A program made the translations under genes and the position numbers. From positions 1 to 11,906 of the forward strand of contig CAAGND010000112.1 of the NCBI GenBank assembly GCA_900771185.1: a DNA stretch of 11,906 nt. The letters are read 5' to 3'. This stretch comes from Clostridia bacterium. Its GTDB lineage: Bacteria; Bacillota; Clostridia; Oscillospirales; Acutalibacteraceae. Below, piece by piece: positions 1-6,253 of the stretch (positions are counted from its first letter, which is position 1; each line of letters begins with the position of its first letter). The notes beneath the pieces are model-generated. The model did not search any database, was not told the origin of the DNA, and saw only the letters and a program-made list of their open reading frames with translations.

Positions 1-89
1 CCGAGCAAGTAGAAAAGAGCTGCCGGGTGCGTGCTTGCGCGGCGGCGGTCGGGTGTCGAGCGGGAACGGCTCGTGTGCTTTTCTTTTGC

Positions 90-124
90 GAGCGTTTTCT
101 TTTGCACATCAAAAGAAAATGCTC
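90..124. repeat. Long inverted repeat (15-bp stem, 5-nt loop)
   Basis: Bases 90-104 pair with 110-124 through 15 positions, 14 Watson-Crick and one G-T, around the loop CACAT. The stem is built on TTTTCTTTTG / CAAAAGAAAA, and the left arm repeats a motif found 16 bases earlier. Neither side is followed directly by a run of T, so a classical terminator is unlikely. It could be part of a small dispersed palindromic element or an RNA-stabilising hairpin. The pairing is seen directly; the function is not known. Confidence 0.6.
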
Positions 125-250
125 AGACAAACATTGGTTTTTAGCATTAATTGATTTAAAGTATGAGCAAACTGCGTTCTCTCACCGAAGAAACCAGCCG
201 AGAACAACAGTGCAACCCGTAATGGCTTGTCACGAATCGCCCGCTTTAAG

Positions 251-300
251 CCTTCCCCTTGAGGGGAAGGTGGCACGGCGCAGCCGTGACGGATGAGGTG
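251..300 (+). repeat. Dispersed double-hairpin intergenic element
   Basis: Two tight hairpins stand side by side: CCTTCCCC/GGGGAAGG (251-258 with 263-270, loop TTGA), then CACGGC/GCCGTG (274-279 with 283-288, loop GCA), followed by GACGGATGAGGTG. From memory, elements with this layout are scattered between genes in many gut Firmicutes, so I call it a REP- or MITE-like repeat. Only one copy is present here, so the repeat status rests on recollection and not on anything seen inside the window. It also creates a spurious protein-like reading frame. Confidence 0.6.
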
Positions 301-351
301 TCAAACAGACGTTGGATTTCAGATGCCATACATTAAACAATGAATAAAAAT

Positions 352-392
352 TAAGTACGCAGGTGATTAGTAATCTGTCACCTGCGTACTTA
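352..392 (-). terminator. Intrinsic terminator of the phoH-recO operon
   Basis: A perfect 15-bp inverted repeat (352-366 with 378-392, 11-nt loop) overlaps the recO stop codon at 390-392. Read on the minus strand, the stem is followed by AATTTTTATT, a T-rich tract (345-352). This is the expected form of a Rho-independent terminator for the leftward operon. The plus-strand side has no comparable T run, so termination is probably one-directional. Confidence 0.85.
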
Positions 393-1130
393 TGATTCTT
401 TCACGGATTTATAAAATTCAAGAGTTTTGAAACGGCGATCCACCTGCGAGAGCAGAAACCGTTCGGAGATGTCCGAAAGAATTTTCAGCGAGCTTTCGGG
501 CATTTTAAATGAAAAAAGAGCCCTGTCGTCTGCCGTGCAGATATGGCGCATGGCATTTATAACGCCCGGAGTGGCGGCAATGCCGCCGGGAGAACATTTT
601 TGACAAAAAAATCCGGCGTGCGGCAGACTGAAAACGGGATTATCCGGATTTTCTTCACCGCATTTCAGGCATCCGGATATATCCGGCATATATCCTGCGC
701 AAGAGAGCATGCGCAGCTCCGCAACAGGCTTGAGAAATGACGGCGTGCGCTTGTCCTCCGAGAGCATATAGAGCAGGTTGAGCAACAGGCTCAACAGCTC
801 GTCAGCCTCAGTGTTCTCCGGCGCGAATTCTCCGGCAAGCTCGCAGAAATACTGTGCTAAGGACAGCTTTTCAATATTATCCCTCAGACCGAAAAAGACC
901 TCAAGAGCTTTCGCGTCATCGATTATGTAGCTATCGCGTCCGCGGTAGAGGGTGAGCTGAGAATAGGTCAGCGGGGAGACAGCGGCTCCGGCGGCGCGGC
1001 TTTTGACACGCTTTGAGCCGTTCGCAAATGCTGAAATAAGACCGTAATCCCTTGTCAGAACGGTTACGGCAGTATCATTTTCACCGATATTCCTTGACCG
1101 GATAATCAGTCCCTCGGTCACTGTATGCAT
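390..1130 (-). CDS. recO: DNA repair protein RecO
   Basis: RecO is a cytoplasmic recombination mediator. It binds single-stranded DNA, displaces SSB together with RecR, and loads RecA in the RecFOR pathway. The 246-residue product starts with the family's N-terminal OB-fold pattern (TEGLIIRSRNIGENDTAV, then LTRDYGLISAFANG). It carries the C-terminal zinc-binding cysteines C154, C157, C176 and C179 in the usual CxxC...CxxC layout. The length is normal for the family. I chose the ATG at 1130 over an in-frame ATG at 1226 because the family starts at this point and a GAGGAG site lies 7 bases upstream. The start lies 50 bases inside the small YqzL-like gene in another frame, suggesting translational coupling. 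It is the last gene before the terminator. Confidence 0.95.
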   Translation of the reverse strand: MHTVTEGLIIRSRNIGENDTAVTVLTRDYGLISAFANGSKRVKSRAAGAAVSPLTYSQLTLYRGRDSYIIDDAKALEVFFGLRDNIEKLSLAQYFCELAGEFAPENTEADELLSLLLNLLYMLSEDKRTPSFLKPVAELRMLSCAGYMPDISGCLKCGEENPDNPVFSLPHAGFFCQKCSPGGIAATPGVINAMRHICTADDRALFSFKMPESSLKILSDISERFLLSQVDRRFKTLEFYKSVKES

Positions 1131-1257
1131 CTGTGCTCTCCTCTGAAGAAGCGGGGGCAGCCCTGAGCGAGGTGAAACGGATATAGTCCTCAACTCTTCC
1201 GCTGGCGCTGAAAGCTGTCCACGCATTGTCTATCCTGTTTGTGTCCGTATTTTTCAT
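1081..1257 (-). CDS. yqzL: YqzL-like small protein
   Basis: This small protein of about 58 residues sits between era and recO, exactly where Bacillus subtilis has yqzL. The core NAWTAFSASGRVEDYIRFTSLR fits the family pattern of a Trp, then (T/S)G, then a (D/E)-Y-(L/I) block. The function of YqzL is not established. The start is uncertain. ATG 1257 gives the family-like length, but ATG 1284 (67 residues) and ATG 1326 (81 residues) are in frame. A GGAGG motif abuts ATG 1284 too closely for a normal ribosome binding site, and a 6-bp hairpin (1268-1283) separates it from ATG 1257. The 3' end overlaps recO by 50 bases in a different frame. Identification rests on position and the short motif. Confidence 0.6.
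   Translation of the reverse strand: MKNTDTNRIDNAWTAFSASGRVEDYIRFTSLRAAPASSEESTDAYSDRGTDYPVKEYR
1138..1143 (-). promoter_or_regulatory. Ribosome binding site that fixes the recO start
   Basis: On the minus strand GAGGAG stands 7 bases before the ATG at 1130. This supports a 246-residue RecO and argues against the upstream in-frame ATG at 1226. The site lies inside the coding region of the preceding small gene. Confidence 0.75.
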
Positions 1258-1267
1258 GTATATGATG

Positions 1268-1283
1268 TGCGCCTTCGGGCGCA
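1268..1283 (-). promoter_or_regulatory. Short hairpin at the start of the YqzL-like gene
   Basis: TGCGCC and GGCGCA form a perfect 6-bp stem around a CGAA loop on the minus strand. It lies between a GGAGG motif (1285-1289) and the chosen ATG at 1257. Folding would shorten the effective distance from ribosome binding site to start, or hide the ATG at 1284. The structure is visible; a regulatory role is inference. Confidence 0.35.
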
Positions 1284-1375
1284 TCCTCCGTGCAAGAATT
1301 GAAGTTTGGCGAGCCGCCTTAAACATATTTTCTTCACGGTGGCGAACATTATTACAGGAAAATTTTTTGTCTGTT

Positions 1376-2275
1376 TTACTGGTTATCCAGGCCGAAATTG
1401 CGGATAAGTCCCTCTCTGTTGCGCCAGCCTTCCTTGACCTTTACCCAGCAGCGCAGATTGATTTTGCACATGAAAAAGCGCTCCATATCCTGACGGGCTT
1501 TGGTGGAAACCTTTTTGAGCATTTCACCCTTTTTGCCGATTATGATTCCCTTGTGACTTTCCCGCTCACAGTAGATGGTGGCGTCAATATCGGTTATGCT
1601 TCCGTCGGGACGTTCCTTCATCCTTTCAATGCAGACGGCAACTCCGTGCGGAACTTCATCATCGAGCATATTCAAAAGCTTCTCACGGATAATCTCTGCG
1701 GCTATCACACGCTCCGGCTGGTCGGTCAGAGTGTCGTCCGGGAAAAAGTGAGGTGAGGGCTGCGCCTGCGCTTTGAGCTCATCGAGCAGCTCGGGAAATT
1801 TTTCACCGCTCAGAGCTGAACAGGGGACTATCGCCTCAAAGTCATACAGCGCTGAGAACATGGCGATTCGCTCAATGAGCACTTCCTTGCGCGGTACGGA
1901 ATCGATTTTGTTTATAGCGAGAATAACAGGCATATGCTCCGCCCGGAATTTTTTCAGCAATTCCTTTTCGGCATCACGCAGCTCGCCGGAGGGTTCCGTG
2001 ACAAACAGGCACGCGTCAACTCCGGAGATGCTGTCCCCGACAGCCTTCACCATTTTTTCTCCGAGCTTTGTGCGGGGACGGTGAAAACCGGGGGTGTCGG
2101 TGAAAACAAGCTGCACCTCCGCGTCTGTGAGCACACCCATTATCCTTGTTCTTGTGGTCTGAGGCTTTGGCGACACAACGGCGACCTTCTGCCCGAGCAG
2201 ACGGTTGAGTATGGAGGATTTGCCCACGTTCGGACAGCCGACTATTGCGATAAAAGCAGTTTTTGTCTGTGACAT
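1376..2275 (-). CDS. era: GTPase Era
   Basis: Era is an essential GTPase that binds the 3' end of 16S rRNA and aids 30S subunit assembly, peripherally at the membrane. The 299-residue product has every expected part. The GTPase domain carries G1 GCPNVGKS (13-20), the switch-I segment with TTRTR (40-44), G3 DTPG (60-63), G4 NKID (122-125) and G5 SALSGE (153-158). The C-terminal KH RNA-binding domain has GIIIGKKG at 243-250. The length is typical. The ATG is preceded by AAAGGAG at a 5-base distance. It follows dgkA with a 17-base gap and shares its operon with ybeY, whose protein also acts in 16S rRNA maturation. Nothing is abnormal. Confidence 0.98.
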   Translation of the reverse strand: MSQTKTAFIAIVGCPNVGKSSILNRLLGQKVAVVSPKPQTTRTRIMGVLTDAEVQLVFTDTPGFHRPRTKLGEKMVKAVGDSISGVDACLFVTEPSGELRDAEKELLKKFRAEHMPVILAINKIDSVPRKEVLIERIAMFSALYDFEAIVPCSALSGEKFPELLDELKAQAQPSPHFFPDDTLTDQPERVIAAEIIREKLLNMLDDEVPHGVAVCIERMKERPDGSITDIDATIYCERESHKGIIIGKKGEMLKKVSTKARQDMERFFMCKINLRCWVKVKEGWRNREGLIRNFGLDNQ

Positions 2276-2292
2276 TTTTTCTCCTTTGAATC

Positions 2293-2793
2293 TTATTGTT
2301 TTTTTCGACTTCTTCCAAGCATTTTGTCAGGTCCCGCAAAAATGAATACGGTGCTCAGCACTAAGCTAAGTATAAGAACAATGAGCATGAATATGTTTTC
2401 ACGGTAGTAGCTGAACAGCACTTTGAATGCTTCGGGCTGACCGAGAATGGCAATGCCGACGGCAACGGCAAACACGGCGCTTATGAGCACGGCGCCTGCG
2501 GCGGTGTCCTTGGCGATTTTGGCGAGGTTATTATATTTCTCACTGTGCTTCTCCTCTATGAGGTTGACAGCGGCCTCGACAGCGGTGTTGACAAGCTCCC
2601 CCGCCATGACGGCGGCGTTTGCGATGAATATAATTGCAAACTGGGTGCGTGAAACCTCAAAAAAGTCGTATATCAGAAGATAGCAGTACATATATACCGT
2701 GCAGACGAGATGAATACGCATATTGCGCTCCTGCCTTATGCACATAACTATCCCGTTTGCCGCAAAGACGAAGCTTTTGAGCAGATCTTTCAT
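2293..2793 (-). CDS. dgkA: Diacylglycerol kinase family protein (DgkA, probably undecaprenol kinase)
   Basis: This is an integral membrane kinase of the DgkA family. In Gram-positives these enzymes phosphorylate undecaprenol as well as diacylglycerol, recycling the lipid carrier for cell-wall synthesis. In the 166-residue product, ERNMRIH (22-28), the active-site helix GELVNTAVE (65-73) and AKIAKDTAAGAVL (91-103) match the family. Two features are unusual. The position after the helix corresponding to Asp in VVDL is Asn77. A C-terminal extension (about 125-166) adds a further hydrophobic segment and a basic tail, making it longer than the usual 120-130 residues. The ATG at 2793 was chosen over an in-frame ATG at 2874 because AAAGGA lies 6 bases upstream and the family begins here. 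It is preceded by a 106-base structured gap after ybeY. Confidence 0.93.
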   Translation of the reverse strand: MKDLLKSFVFAANGIVMCIRQERNMRIHLVCTVYMYCYLLIYDFFEVSRTQFAIIFIANAAVMAGELVNTAVEAAVNLIEEKHSEKYNNLAKIAKDTAAGAVLISAVFAVAVGIAILGQPEAFKVLFSYYRENIFMLIVLILSLVLSTVFIFAGPDKMLGRSRKKQ

Positions 2794-2899
2794 TTTTATT
2801 CCTTTCTCAGCAACCGATGATTTAACCGGCAGTTGCTTAAAGTTCAGGGAAGACCGTGCGCCGAAATCTGGCACAGAGCCTTCCCGTCAAAAGCTATGT
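2794..2899 (-). promoter_or_regulatory. Structured ybeY-dgkA spacer
   Basis: This is the only long gap inside the otherwise compact operon. It holds two predicted stem-loops: GGGAAG/CTTCCC (2847-2852 with 2880-2885) enclosing an inner GTGCC/GGCGCAC pairing with a two-base bulge (2856-2862 with 2870-2874), and AGCAAC/GTTGCT (2809-2814 with 2832-2837). The second ends 3 bases before the dgkA ribosome binding site AAAGGA (2800-2805). No T run follows either stem, so these are not evident terminators. They may act in RNA processing or translation control of dgkA. I do not recognise a known riboswitch. Confidence 0.4.
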
Positions 2900-3406
2900 T
2901 TATTCGTCGCCCATGTAGTAGCTTCCGCTGCGTGGCAGACCGAGCTGAGTCAGAACGGTCTCCTCTTTTTCACGCATGTGAACGCTTTCGATTCCGCCGT
3001 CCTCATGGTCGTATCCGAGCAGATGAAGCATCGAGTGAACGGTCAGAAACGCAATTTCACGCTGGAGCGAATGGCCGAATCTTTCCGCCTGGCTCACGGC
3101 ATGGGGGATGGAGATGACGATATCTCCGAGAATTTTTGCGCCCGTGTCGTTGTTTGTGTCATAGACCCCGTTTTCACCCATCGGGAAAGAGAGAACATCG
3201 GTGCTGCTGTCAACGTTGCGGTATTTCAGGTTCAGTGCATGTATCTCATCGTCGTCAACAAACCGAACGCTTATTTCAGCGGGGTCTTCAAATTTTTCGA
3301 GCACAAGAACCGCCGTGCAGCATCTGCGCACGAGCATTCTGACTCCTGTCGGAATTTTTACATCCGTCTGATCGTTTGTGATAATTACTTTAATCTTGCC
3401 TCTCAT
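2900..3406 (-). CDS. ybeY: Endoribonuclease YbeY (rRNA maturation factor)
   Basis: YbeY is a single-domain metal-dependent endoribonuclease that takes part in 16S rRNA 3'-end maturation and ribosome quality control. The 168-residue product carries the zinc-binding signature HSMLHLLGYDH with H124, H128 and H134, plus the family blocks STDVLSFP (68-75) and LGDIVIS (93-99). The length is normal. Its ATG overlaps the phoH stop as ATGA (3403-3406) and there is only a weak purine-rich stretch before it, so translation probably depends on coupling to phoH. Linkage to phoH (ybeZ) and era is widespread and fits a shared role in RNA metabolism. Confidence 0.96.
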   Translation of the reverse strand: MRGKIKVIITNDQTDVKIPTGVRMLVRRCCTAVLVLEKFEDPAEISVRFVDDDEIHALNLKYRNVDSSTDVLSFPMGENGVYDTNNDTGAKILGDIVISIPHAVSQAERFGHSLQREIAFLTVHSMLHLLGYDHEDGGIESVHMREKEETVLTQLGLPRSGSYYMGDE

Positions 3407-4368
3407 TTCTTCTTTTTCACATCCTCATGCTTTTCGTAAGCTTTAATAATATCTTGGACGAGCTTGTGTCTCACGACATCACGCTCGTTGAACCTGACAA
3501 TCTGAATGTCCTCAACATCCCGCAGGACACGGACGGCGTCCACAAGACCGCTTCTTCTGCCGTCCGGCAGATCTATCTGGGTGACGTCGCCGGTGACGAC
3601 CATTTTTGAGTTGAAGCCGAGCCTTGTCAAAAACATTTTCATCTGCTCAACGGTGGTGTTCTGCGCCTCGTCGAGTATGATGAAGCTGTCGTCAAGGGTG
3701 CGTCCTCTCATATAGGCGAGCGGTGCGACTTCAATGTTGCCTCGTTCGAGCTGTTTCTGAAAATTTTCCGCTCCGAGCATGTCAAACAGCGCATCGTAGA
3801 GCGGGCGCAGATAGGGGTCAACCTTGTGCTGAAGATCGCCGGGCAGAAAGCCGAGCTTCTCTCCCGCCTCAACCGCCGGACGTGTGAGAATTATCCGGTT
3901 GACATCCTTTGCCCTGAAGGCGGTGACAGCCATGGCAACAGCAAGATATGTCTTGCCGGTTCCGGCGGGCCCGACGCCGATGGTCACGGTGTTTTGACGG
4001 ATGGCCTCAATATATTTTTTCTGCCCGAGTGTCTTGGGCTTCACAGGTCTGCCTTTTGATGTGATGCATATGCAGTCGGCGGTCATCTGCGAGAGCTTGT
4101 CCTCGTTGCCCTCGTTGACAAGCGAGATGACATAGCGCACATTCTGCTCGCTGAGGGCTTCGCCTCTGTTTATCAGCATGAGCAGGCCGTCAATGGCTCT
4201 GACTCCCTTTGAAACATTTTCGGCATCGCCCGTGACCTTGATTTCGGATCCTCGGCTTATGACCGTGACGCCGAACTCGTTCTCGATAAGACGGATGTTT
4301 TCATCAAAGCTTCCGAACAGACTGACCGCCTGCTCCATCCTGTCAACATTTATAATCTGCTCAAACAT
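3403..4368 (-). CDS. phoH: PhoH family ATPase (PhoL/YbeZ type)
   Basis: This is a cytoplasmic PhoH-like ATPase whose exact substrate is unclear. The usual linkage with ybeY points to RNA metabolism. The 321-residue product has an N-terminal KH-like segment (about 20-50, ENIRLIENEFGVTVISRG) and a helicase-like P-loop domain with Walker A GPAGTGKT (133-140), LTRPAVEAGEKLGFLPGD (161-178), Walker B FIILDEAQNT (229-238) and a VVTGD motif (257-261). The tail is basic (KKKK). The length is typical. It is the first gene of the leftward operon, about 80 bases downstream of the inferred transcription start. The ribosome binding site is weak: only CGGGG, about 7 bases before ATG. The 3' end overlaps ybeY by 4 bases. 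Confidence 0.96.
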   Translation of the reverse strand: MFEQIINVDRMEQAVSLFGSFDENIRLIENEFGVTVISRGSEIKVTGDAENVSKGVRAIDGLLMLINRGEALSEQNVRYVISLVNEGNEDKLSQMTADCICITSKGRPVKPKTLGQKKYIEAIRQNTVTIGVGPAGTGKTYLAVAMAVTAFRAKDVNRIILTRPAVEAGEKLGFLPGDLQHKVDPYLRPLYDALFDMLGAENFQKQLERGNIEVAPLAYMRGRTLDDSFIILDEAQNTTVEQMKMFLTRLGFNSKMVVTGDVTQIDLPDGRRSGLVDAVRVLRDVEDIQIVRFNERDVVRHKLVQDIIKAYEKHEDVKKKK

Positions 4369-4456
4369 AATAAACCCCGTTCAAAACCGCTGTTTTTCAT
4401 AATCAGAATTTAAATTTTTCGTCATAACTGATAATATTATTGAAATATTTTGTTAG

Positions 4457-4485
4457 ATTATAACATATTTTTATTTTGCTGTCAC
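4457..4485 (-). promoter_or_regulatory. Sigma-A-type promoter for phoH operon
   Basis: On the minus strand GTGACA (4480-4485, five of six bases of the -35 consensus) is followed by exactly 17 bases and TATAAT (4457-4462, perfect -10). The -10 is preceded by TGT, giving an extended -10 element. Transcription would begin near 4450, leaving a leader of about 80 bases before phoH. This is the best promoter-like sequence in the window. Confidence 0.8.
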
Positions 4486-4495
4486 TATAAAAAGG

Positions 4496-4529
4496 CAAAA
4501 AATTTATGACTTATTAATAAAATTTTTTG
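4496..4529. repeat. AT-rich inverted repeat in the divergent promoter region
   Basis: CAAAAAATTT (4496-4505) is perfectly complementary to AAATTTTTTG (4520-4529) across a 14-base gap. It lies just upstream of the phoH -35 and between the two divergent promoters. It could be an operator or UP-like element, but such repeats arise easily by chance in AT-rich DNA. Confidence 0.3.
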
Positions 4530-4624
4530 TTATTTTTGTGAAACGGGTATAAAAAACATTTATTTTATCGATAAAGAAAGATTTCTATATTTTTTACCTT
4601 CCCGATGCTGGCAAATATAAATTC

Positions 4625-4653
4625 TTGAAGTTTCGGACAAAAACAGTTAAAAT
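4625..4653 (+). promoter_or_regulatory. Candidate promoter for apbE-rnf block
   Basis: TTGAAG (4625-4630, four of six) and TAAAAT (4648-4653, five of six) are separated by 17 bases. Transcription would start near 4660, giving a leader of about 115 bases before the apbE ATG at 4776. The match is moderate, and TATAAA at 4548-4553 is an alternative -10. I found no convincing second promoter before rnfC, so this may drive all nine genes. Confidence 0.45.
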
Positions 4654-4762
4654 ATATGTATAGCTTACAAAAAATGATGTATTTCGCTGTGCAGCAGGCG
4701 TGCGGTATTCCGCTTTCTTATGTTGGAGCGGGCATGCATTTGTACGGCGCAAAACATCTGTC

Positions 4763-4768
4763 AGGGGG
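4763..4768 (+). promoter_or_regulatory. Ribosome binding site that fixes the apbE start
   Basis: AGGGGG stands 7 bases before the ATG at 4776. The next residues give a positively charged start and a hydrophobic segment, as expected for an exported ApbE. This argues against the in-frame ATG at 4656. Confidence 0.7.
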
Positions 4769-4775
4769 CATAAAC

Positions 4776-5858
4776 ATGAAGAAAAGAGCGGGCAAGACGG
4801 CAGCGATCGTTATTGCCTGTTTGTGTGTTGTAGCGGTGGCCGCAGTGATAATAGTTGACTTCATATCCTCTAAGAGTGAATACAGCGCAAGCACCACCCT
4901 TATGAACACAGTTGTCAAGCTGGATATCAGCGGAGGAAAAGCCAAAGAAACGGGCGAAAAAATCACAAAACGTATAGCCGAGCTTGAAAATTCCGCACTT
5001 TCCAAGTATTCTGCGGCTTCGGCAGTGAGCGAGATCAATGAGAGTGCGGGAGATTTTGTGGATGTTTCCTCGTTTTCCTATGAGACGGGTGACGGAGACA
5101 GTTGGAATCCCGGTGAGCTTGTGGTTGATATTGCGAAAAGATGCGCGGAGCTTGCGGAGAGAAGCGGCGGGGCGTTCAGTCCGATTCTCGGAAAGGTCAT
5201 TGATCTGTGGGGATTCGGTACGGATAATGCCGGGGTTCCGGATACAACAGAGCTTGAAAAGTGCGTCAGCGCTCTGAAGTCGGGCAAGCTTGAAGTCGTT
5301 GACGGAAAGGTGAAAATTCCTGCCGGCACTGCGCTGGATTTCGGAGCCGTCGGAAAGGGTGTCGCCTGCAACGAGGTGAGAAAGGTGCTCGAGAGCACTG
5401 ATACCGAGCGTGCTGTTGTGGCAGTGGGCGGCAGCGTTCTGCTTTACGGAGAGGGCGAGAGCTTCACTGTCGGGGTAAGAAATCCTTTGGGCGGCTCGAC
5501 CGAGGTGATCGGTCACCTCACACTCGGACCGTCCTGCGTTTCGACCTCAGGCGCATATGAGCGTTATTTTATGGAGAACGGCGAGCGTTATCATCATATA
5601 CTCGACCCGTCAAACGGCTTCCCGGTGAAAAATGACTTGCTGAGCGTCACCGTGATTTCGGAAGACGGTTTTCTCTCTGATGCGCTGTCAACAACGTGCT
5701 TCGTGCTCGGATACGAAAAATCGCTGGAGCTTCTTGAAAGCTACAATGCACAGGCGCTGTTTATTTTTGACGATAAGAGAGTGCGTGTGACGTCGGGACT
5801 TACCGATTGCTTTGAAATGCTGTCTGACGATTTTCTGCTCTCGCTCGGAGAAGCGTAA
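4776..5858 (+). CDS. apbE: FAD:protein FMN transferase (ApbE/Ftp)
   Basis: ApbE splits FAD and attaches the FMN part to a Thr or Ser of target proteins such as RnfG, RnfD, NqrB and NqrC, on the outer face of the membrane and with Mg2+. The 360-residue product begins with basic residues and a hydrophobic segment (about 8-28), giving a signal anchor. VIAC at 12-15 resembles a lipobox, but the hydrophobic stretch continues past the Cys, so a membrane anchor is more likely. Family blocks follow in order: LSKYSAASAVSEIN (75-88), DFGAVGKG (188-195), AVGGS (216-220), STSGAYERYF (256-265), HHILDPSNGFPV (273-284) and SDALST (301-306) with the metal-binding Asp. It stands first in the block that ends in rnf, which fits Rnf flavinylation. 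The next gene starts 2 bases after its stop. Confidence 0.95.
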   Translation: MKKRAGKTAAIVIACLCVVAVAAVIIVDFISSKSEYSASTTLMNTVVKLDISGGKAKETGEKITKRIAELENSALSKYSAASAVSEINESAGDFVDVSSFSYETGDGDSWNPGELVVDIAKRCAELAERSGGAFSPILGKVIDLWGFGTDNAGVPDTTELEKCVSALKSGKLEVVDGKVKIPAGTALDFGAVGKGVACNEVRKVLESTDTERAVVAVGGSVLLYGEGESFTVGVRNPLGGSTEVIGHLTLGPSCVSTSGAYERYFMENGERYHHILDPSNGFPVKNDLLSVTVISEDGFLSDALSTTCFVLGYEKSLELLESYNAQALFIFDDKRVRVTSGLTDCFEMLSDDFLLSLGEA

Positions 5859-5860
5859 GA

Positions 5861-6235
5861 ATGAAACATGTGCTTTTTAAAAAAGGGGATATAGCGGTTA
5901 TCGCGGCAGTGCTGGCGCTGTGCGCCGCAATGCTTATTCCCCGTTTTATGAATTCGGGTGTAACGGCGGTAATATATGTCGGCGGTGAGAAATATCGGCG
6001 CATAAATCTGTCTGAATCAGCGGAACTGACATTGGAGCCGGATACCGATCCCGCTGTTGTAATAAAGGTGTCGGGCGGCGCCATATACTTTGAAAGTGCG
6101 GACTGCCCGGATAAGCTGTGCGTCAAAACCGGCAGGCTCAGCTCGGCGGGTGACACGGCGGCGTGTCTGCCTGCGGGAGTGGTAATAACCCTTGAGGGCT
6201 CCGACGATAATTTGCCGGATGCCATAACGGGATAG
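5861..6235 (+). CDS. NusG domain II-containing membrane-anchored protein
   Basis: This 124-residue protein has a basic start, one membrane segment (about 10-27) and an extracytoplasmic domain. The domain matches the stand-alone NusG domain II family: C82, C87 and C102 lie in DCPDKLCVKTG and AACLPAGVVI. The family is common in Firmicutes beside apbE and the Gx-type membrane protein. I recall the same pairing in flavin-based extracellular electron transfer loci, where the members are called EetA and EetB, but no biochemical role is settled. It is not the transcription factor NusG. It starts 2 bases after apbE, with CGGAGAAG before the ATG, so it is co-translated. Family assignment is confident; function is unknown. 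Confidence 0.85.
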   Translation: MKHVLFKKGDIAVIAAVLALCAAMLIPRFMNSGVTAVIYVGGEKYRRINLSESAELTLEPDTDPAVVIKVSGGAIYFESADCPDKLCVKTGRLSSAGDTAACLPAGVVITLEGSDDNLPDAITG

Positions 6236-6253
6236 CAGCGGGGGGAGCGGAGA

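Larger units (their letters stand above)
1..351. other. Intergenic stretch without a supported gene
   Basis: I see no real gene here. An open frame on the plus strand at 27-296 has no recognisable domain, no good ribosome binding site, and is partly a translation of the repeat at 251-300. The stretch holds a direct repeat of TTTTCTTTTGC (79-89 and 95-105), a long hairpin (90-124) and a GC-rich double-hairpin element (251-300). It lies downstream of the recO terminator, so it is probably a spacer that has collected small repetitive elements. Nothing identifies the gene to the left of the window. Confidence 0.6.
4369..4775. other. AT-rich divergent control region
   Basis: There is no gene here. 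The region separates the leftward phoH operon from the rightward apbE-rnf block and is markedly AT-rich compared with the genes. It holds the phoH promoter (4457-4485), a candidate apbE promoter (4625-4653) and a 10-bp inverted repeat CAAAAAATTT/AAATTTTTTG (4496-4505 with 4520-4529). A weaker plus-strand -10-like TATAAA lies at 4548-4553. An in-frame ATG at 4656 would extend apbE by 40 residues, but that extension looks non-coding. I see no riboswitch that I recognise in the leader from about 4660 to 4775. Confidence 0.65.

Noticed and set aside
27..296. 89-residue plus-strand open frame in the left spacer
   Set aside because: No domain, no adequate ribosome binding site. Its end is a translation of the double-hairpin repeat and its middle runs through the palindrome.
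1131..1226. N-terminal extension of RecO by 32 residues from the ATG at 1226
   Set aside because: The extension has no family similarity, while the ATG at 1130 has GAGGAG at the right distance and the standard RecO beginning.
2794..2874. N-terminal extension of DgkA by 27 residues from the ATG at 2874
   Set aside because: The family starts at MKDLLKSF with AAAGGA upstream; the extension overlaps the predicted hairpins and looks non-coding.
2723..3439. 238-residue plus-strand frame opposite ybeY
   Set aside because: It is antisense to the well-supported ybeY and dgkA genes and contains no recognisable domain.
4656..4775. 40-residue extension of ApbE from the ATG at 4656
   Set aside because: This ATG falls at the predicted transcription start and lacks a ribosome binding site. 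Starting at 4776 gives a proper signal anchor and AGGGGG upstream.
4660..4775. Possible FMN riboswitch in the apbE leader
   Set aside because: The leader is only about 115 bases and I see none of the conserved RFN-element blocks.
4788..4820. Lipobox-like VIAC at ApbE residues 12-15
   Set aside because: The hydrophobic region before the Cys is very short and continues past it, which fits a membrane anchor better than a lipoprotein signal.
4761..5516. 251-residue minus-strand frame opposite apbE
   Set aside because: It lies against an ApbE gene with all family motifs, and nothing in the frame suggests a protein family.
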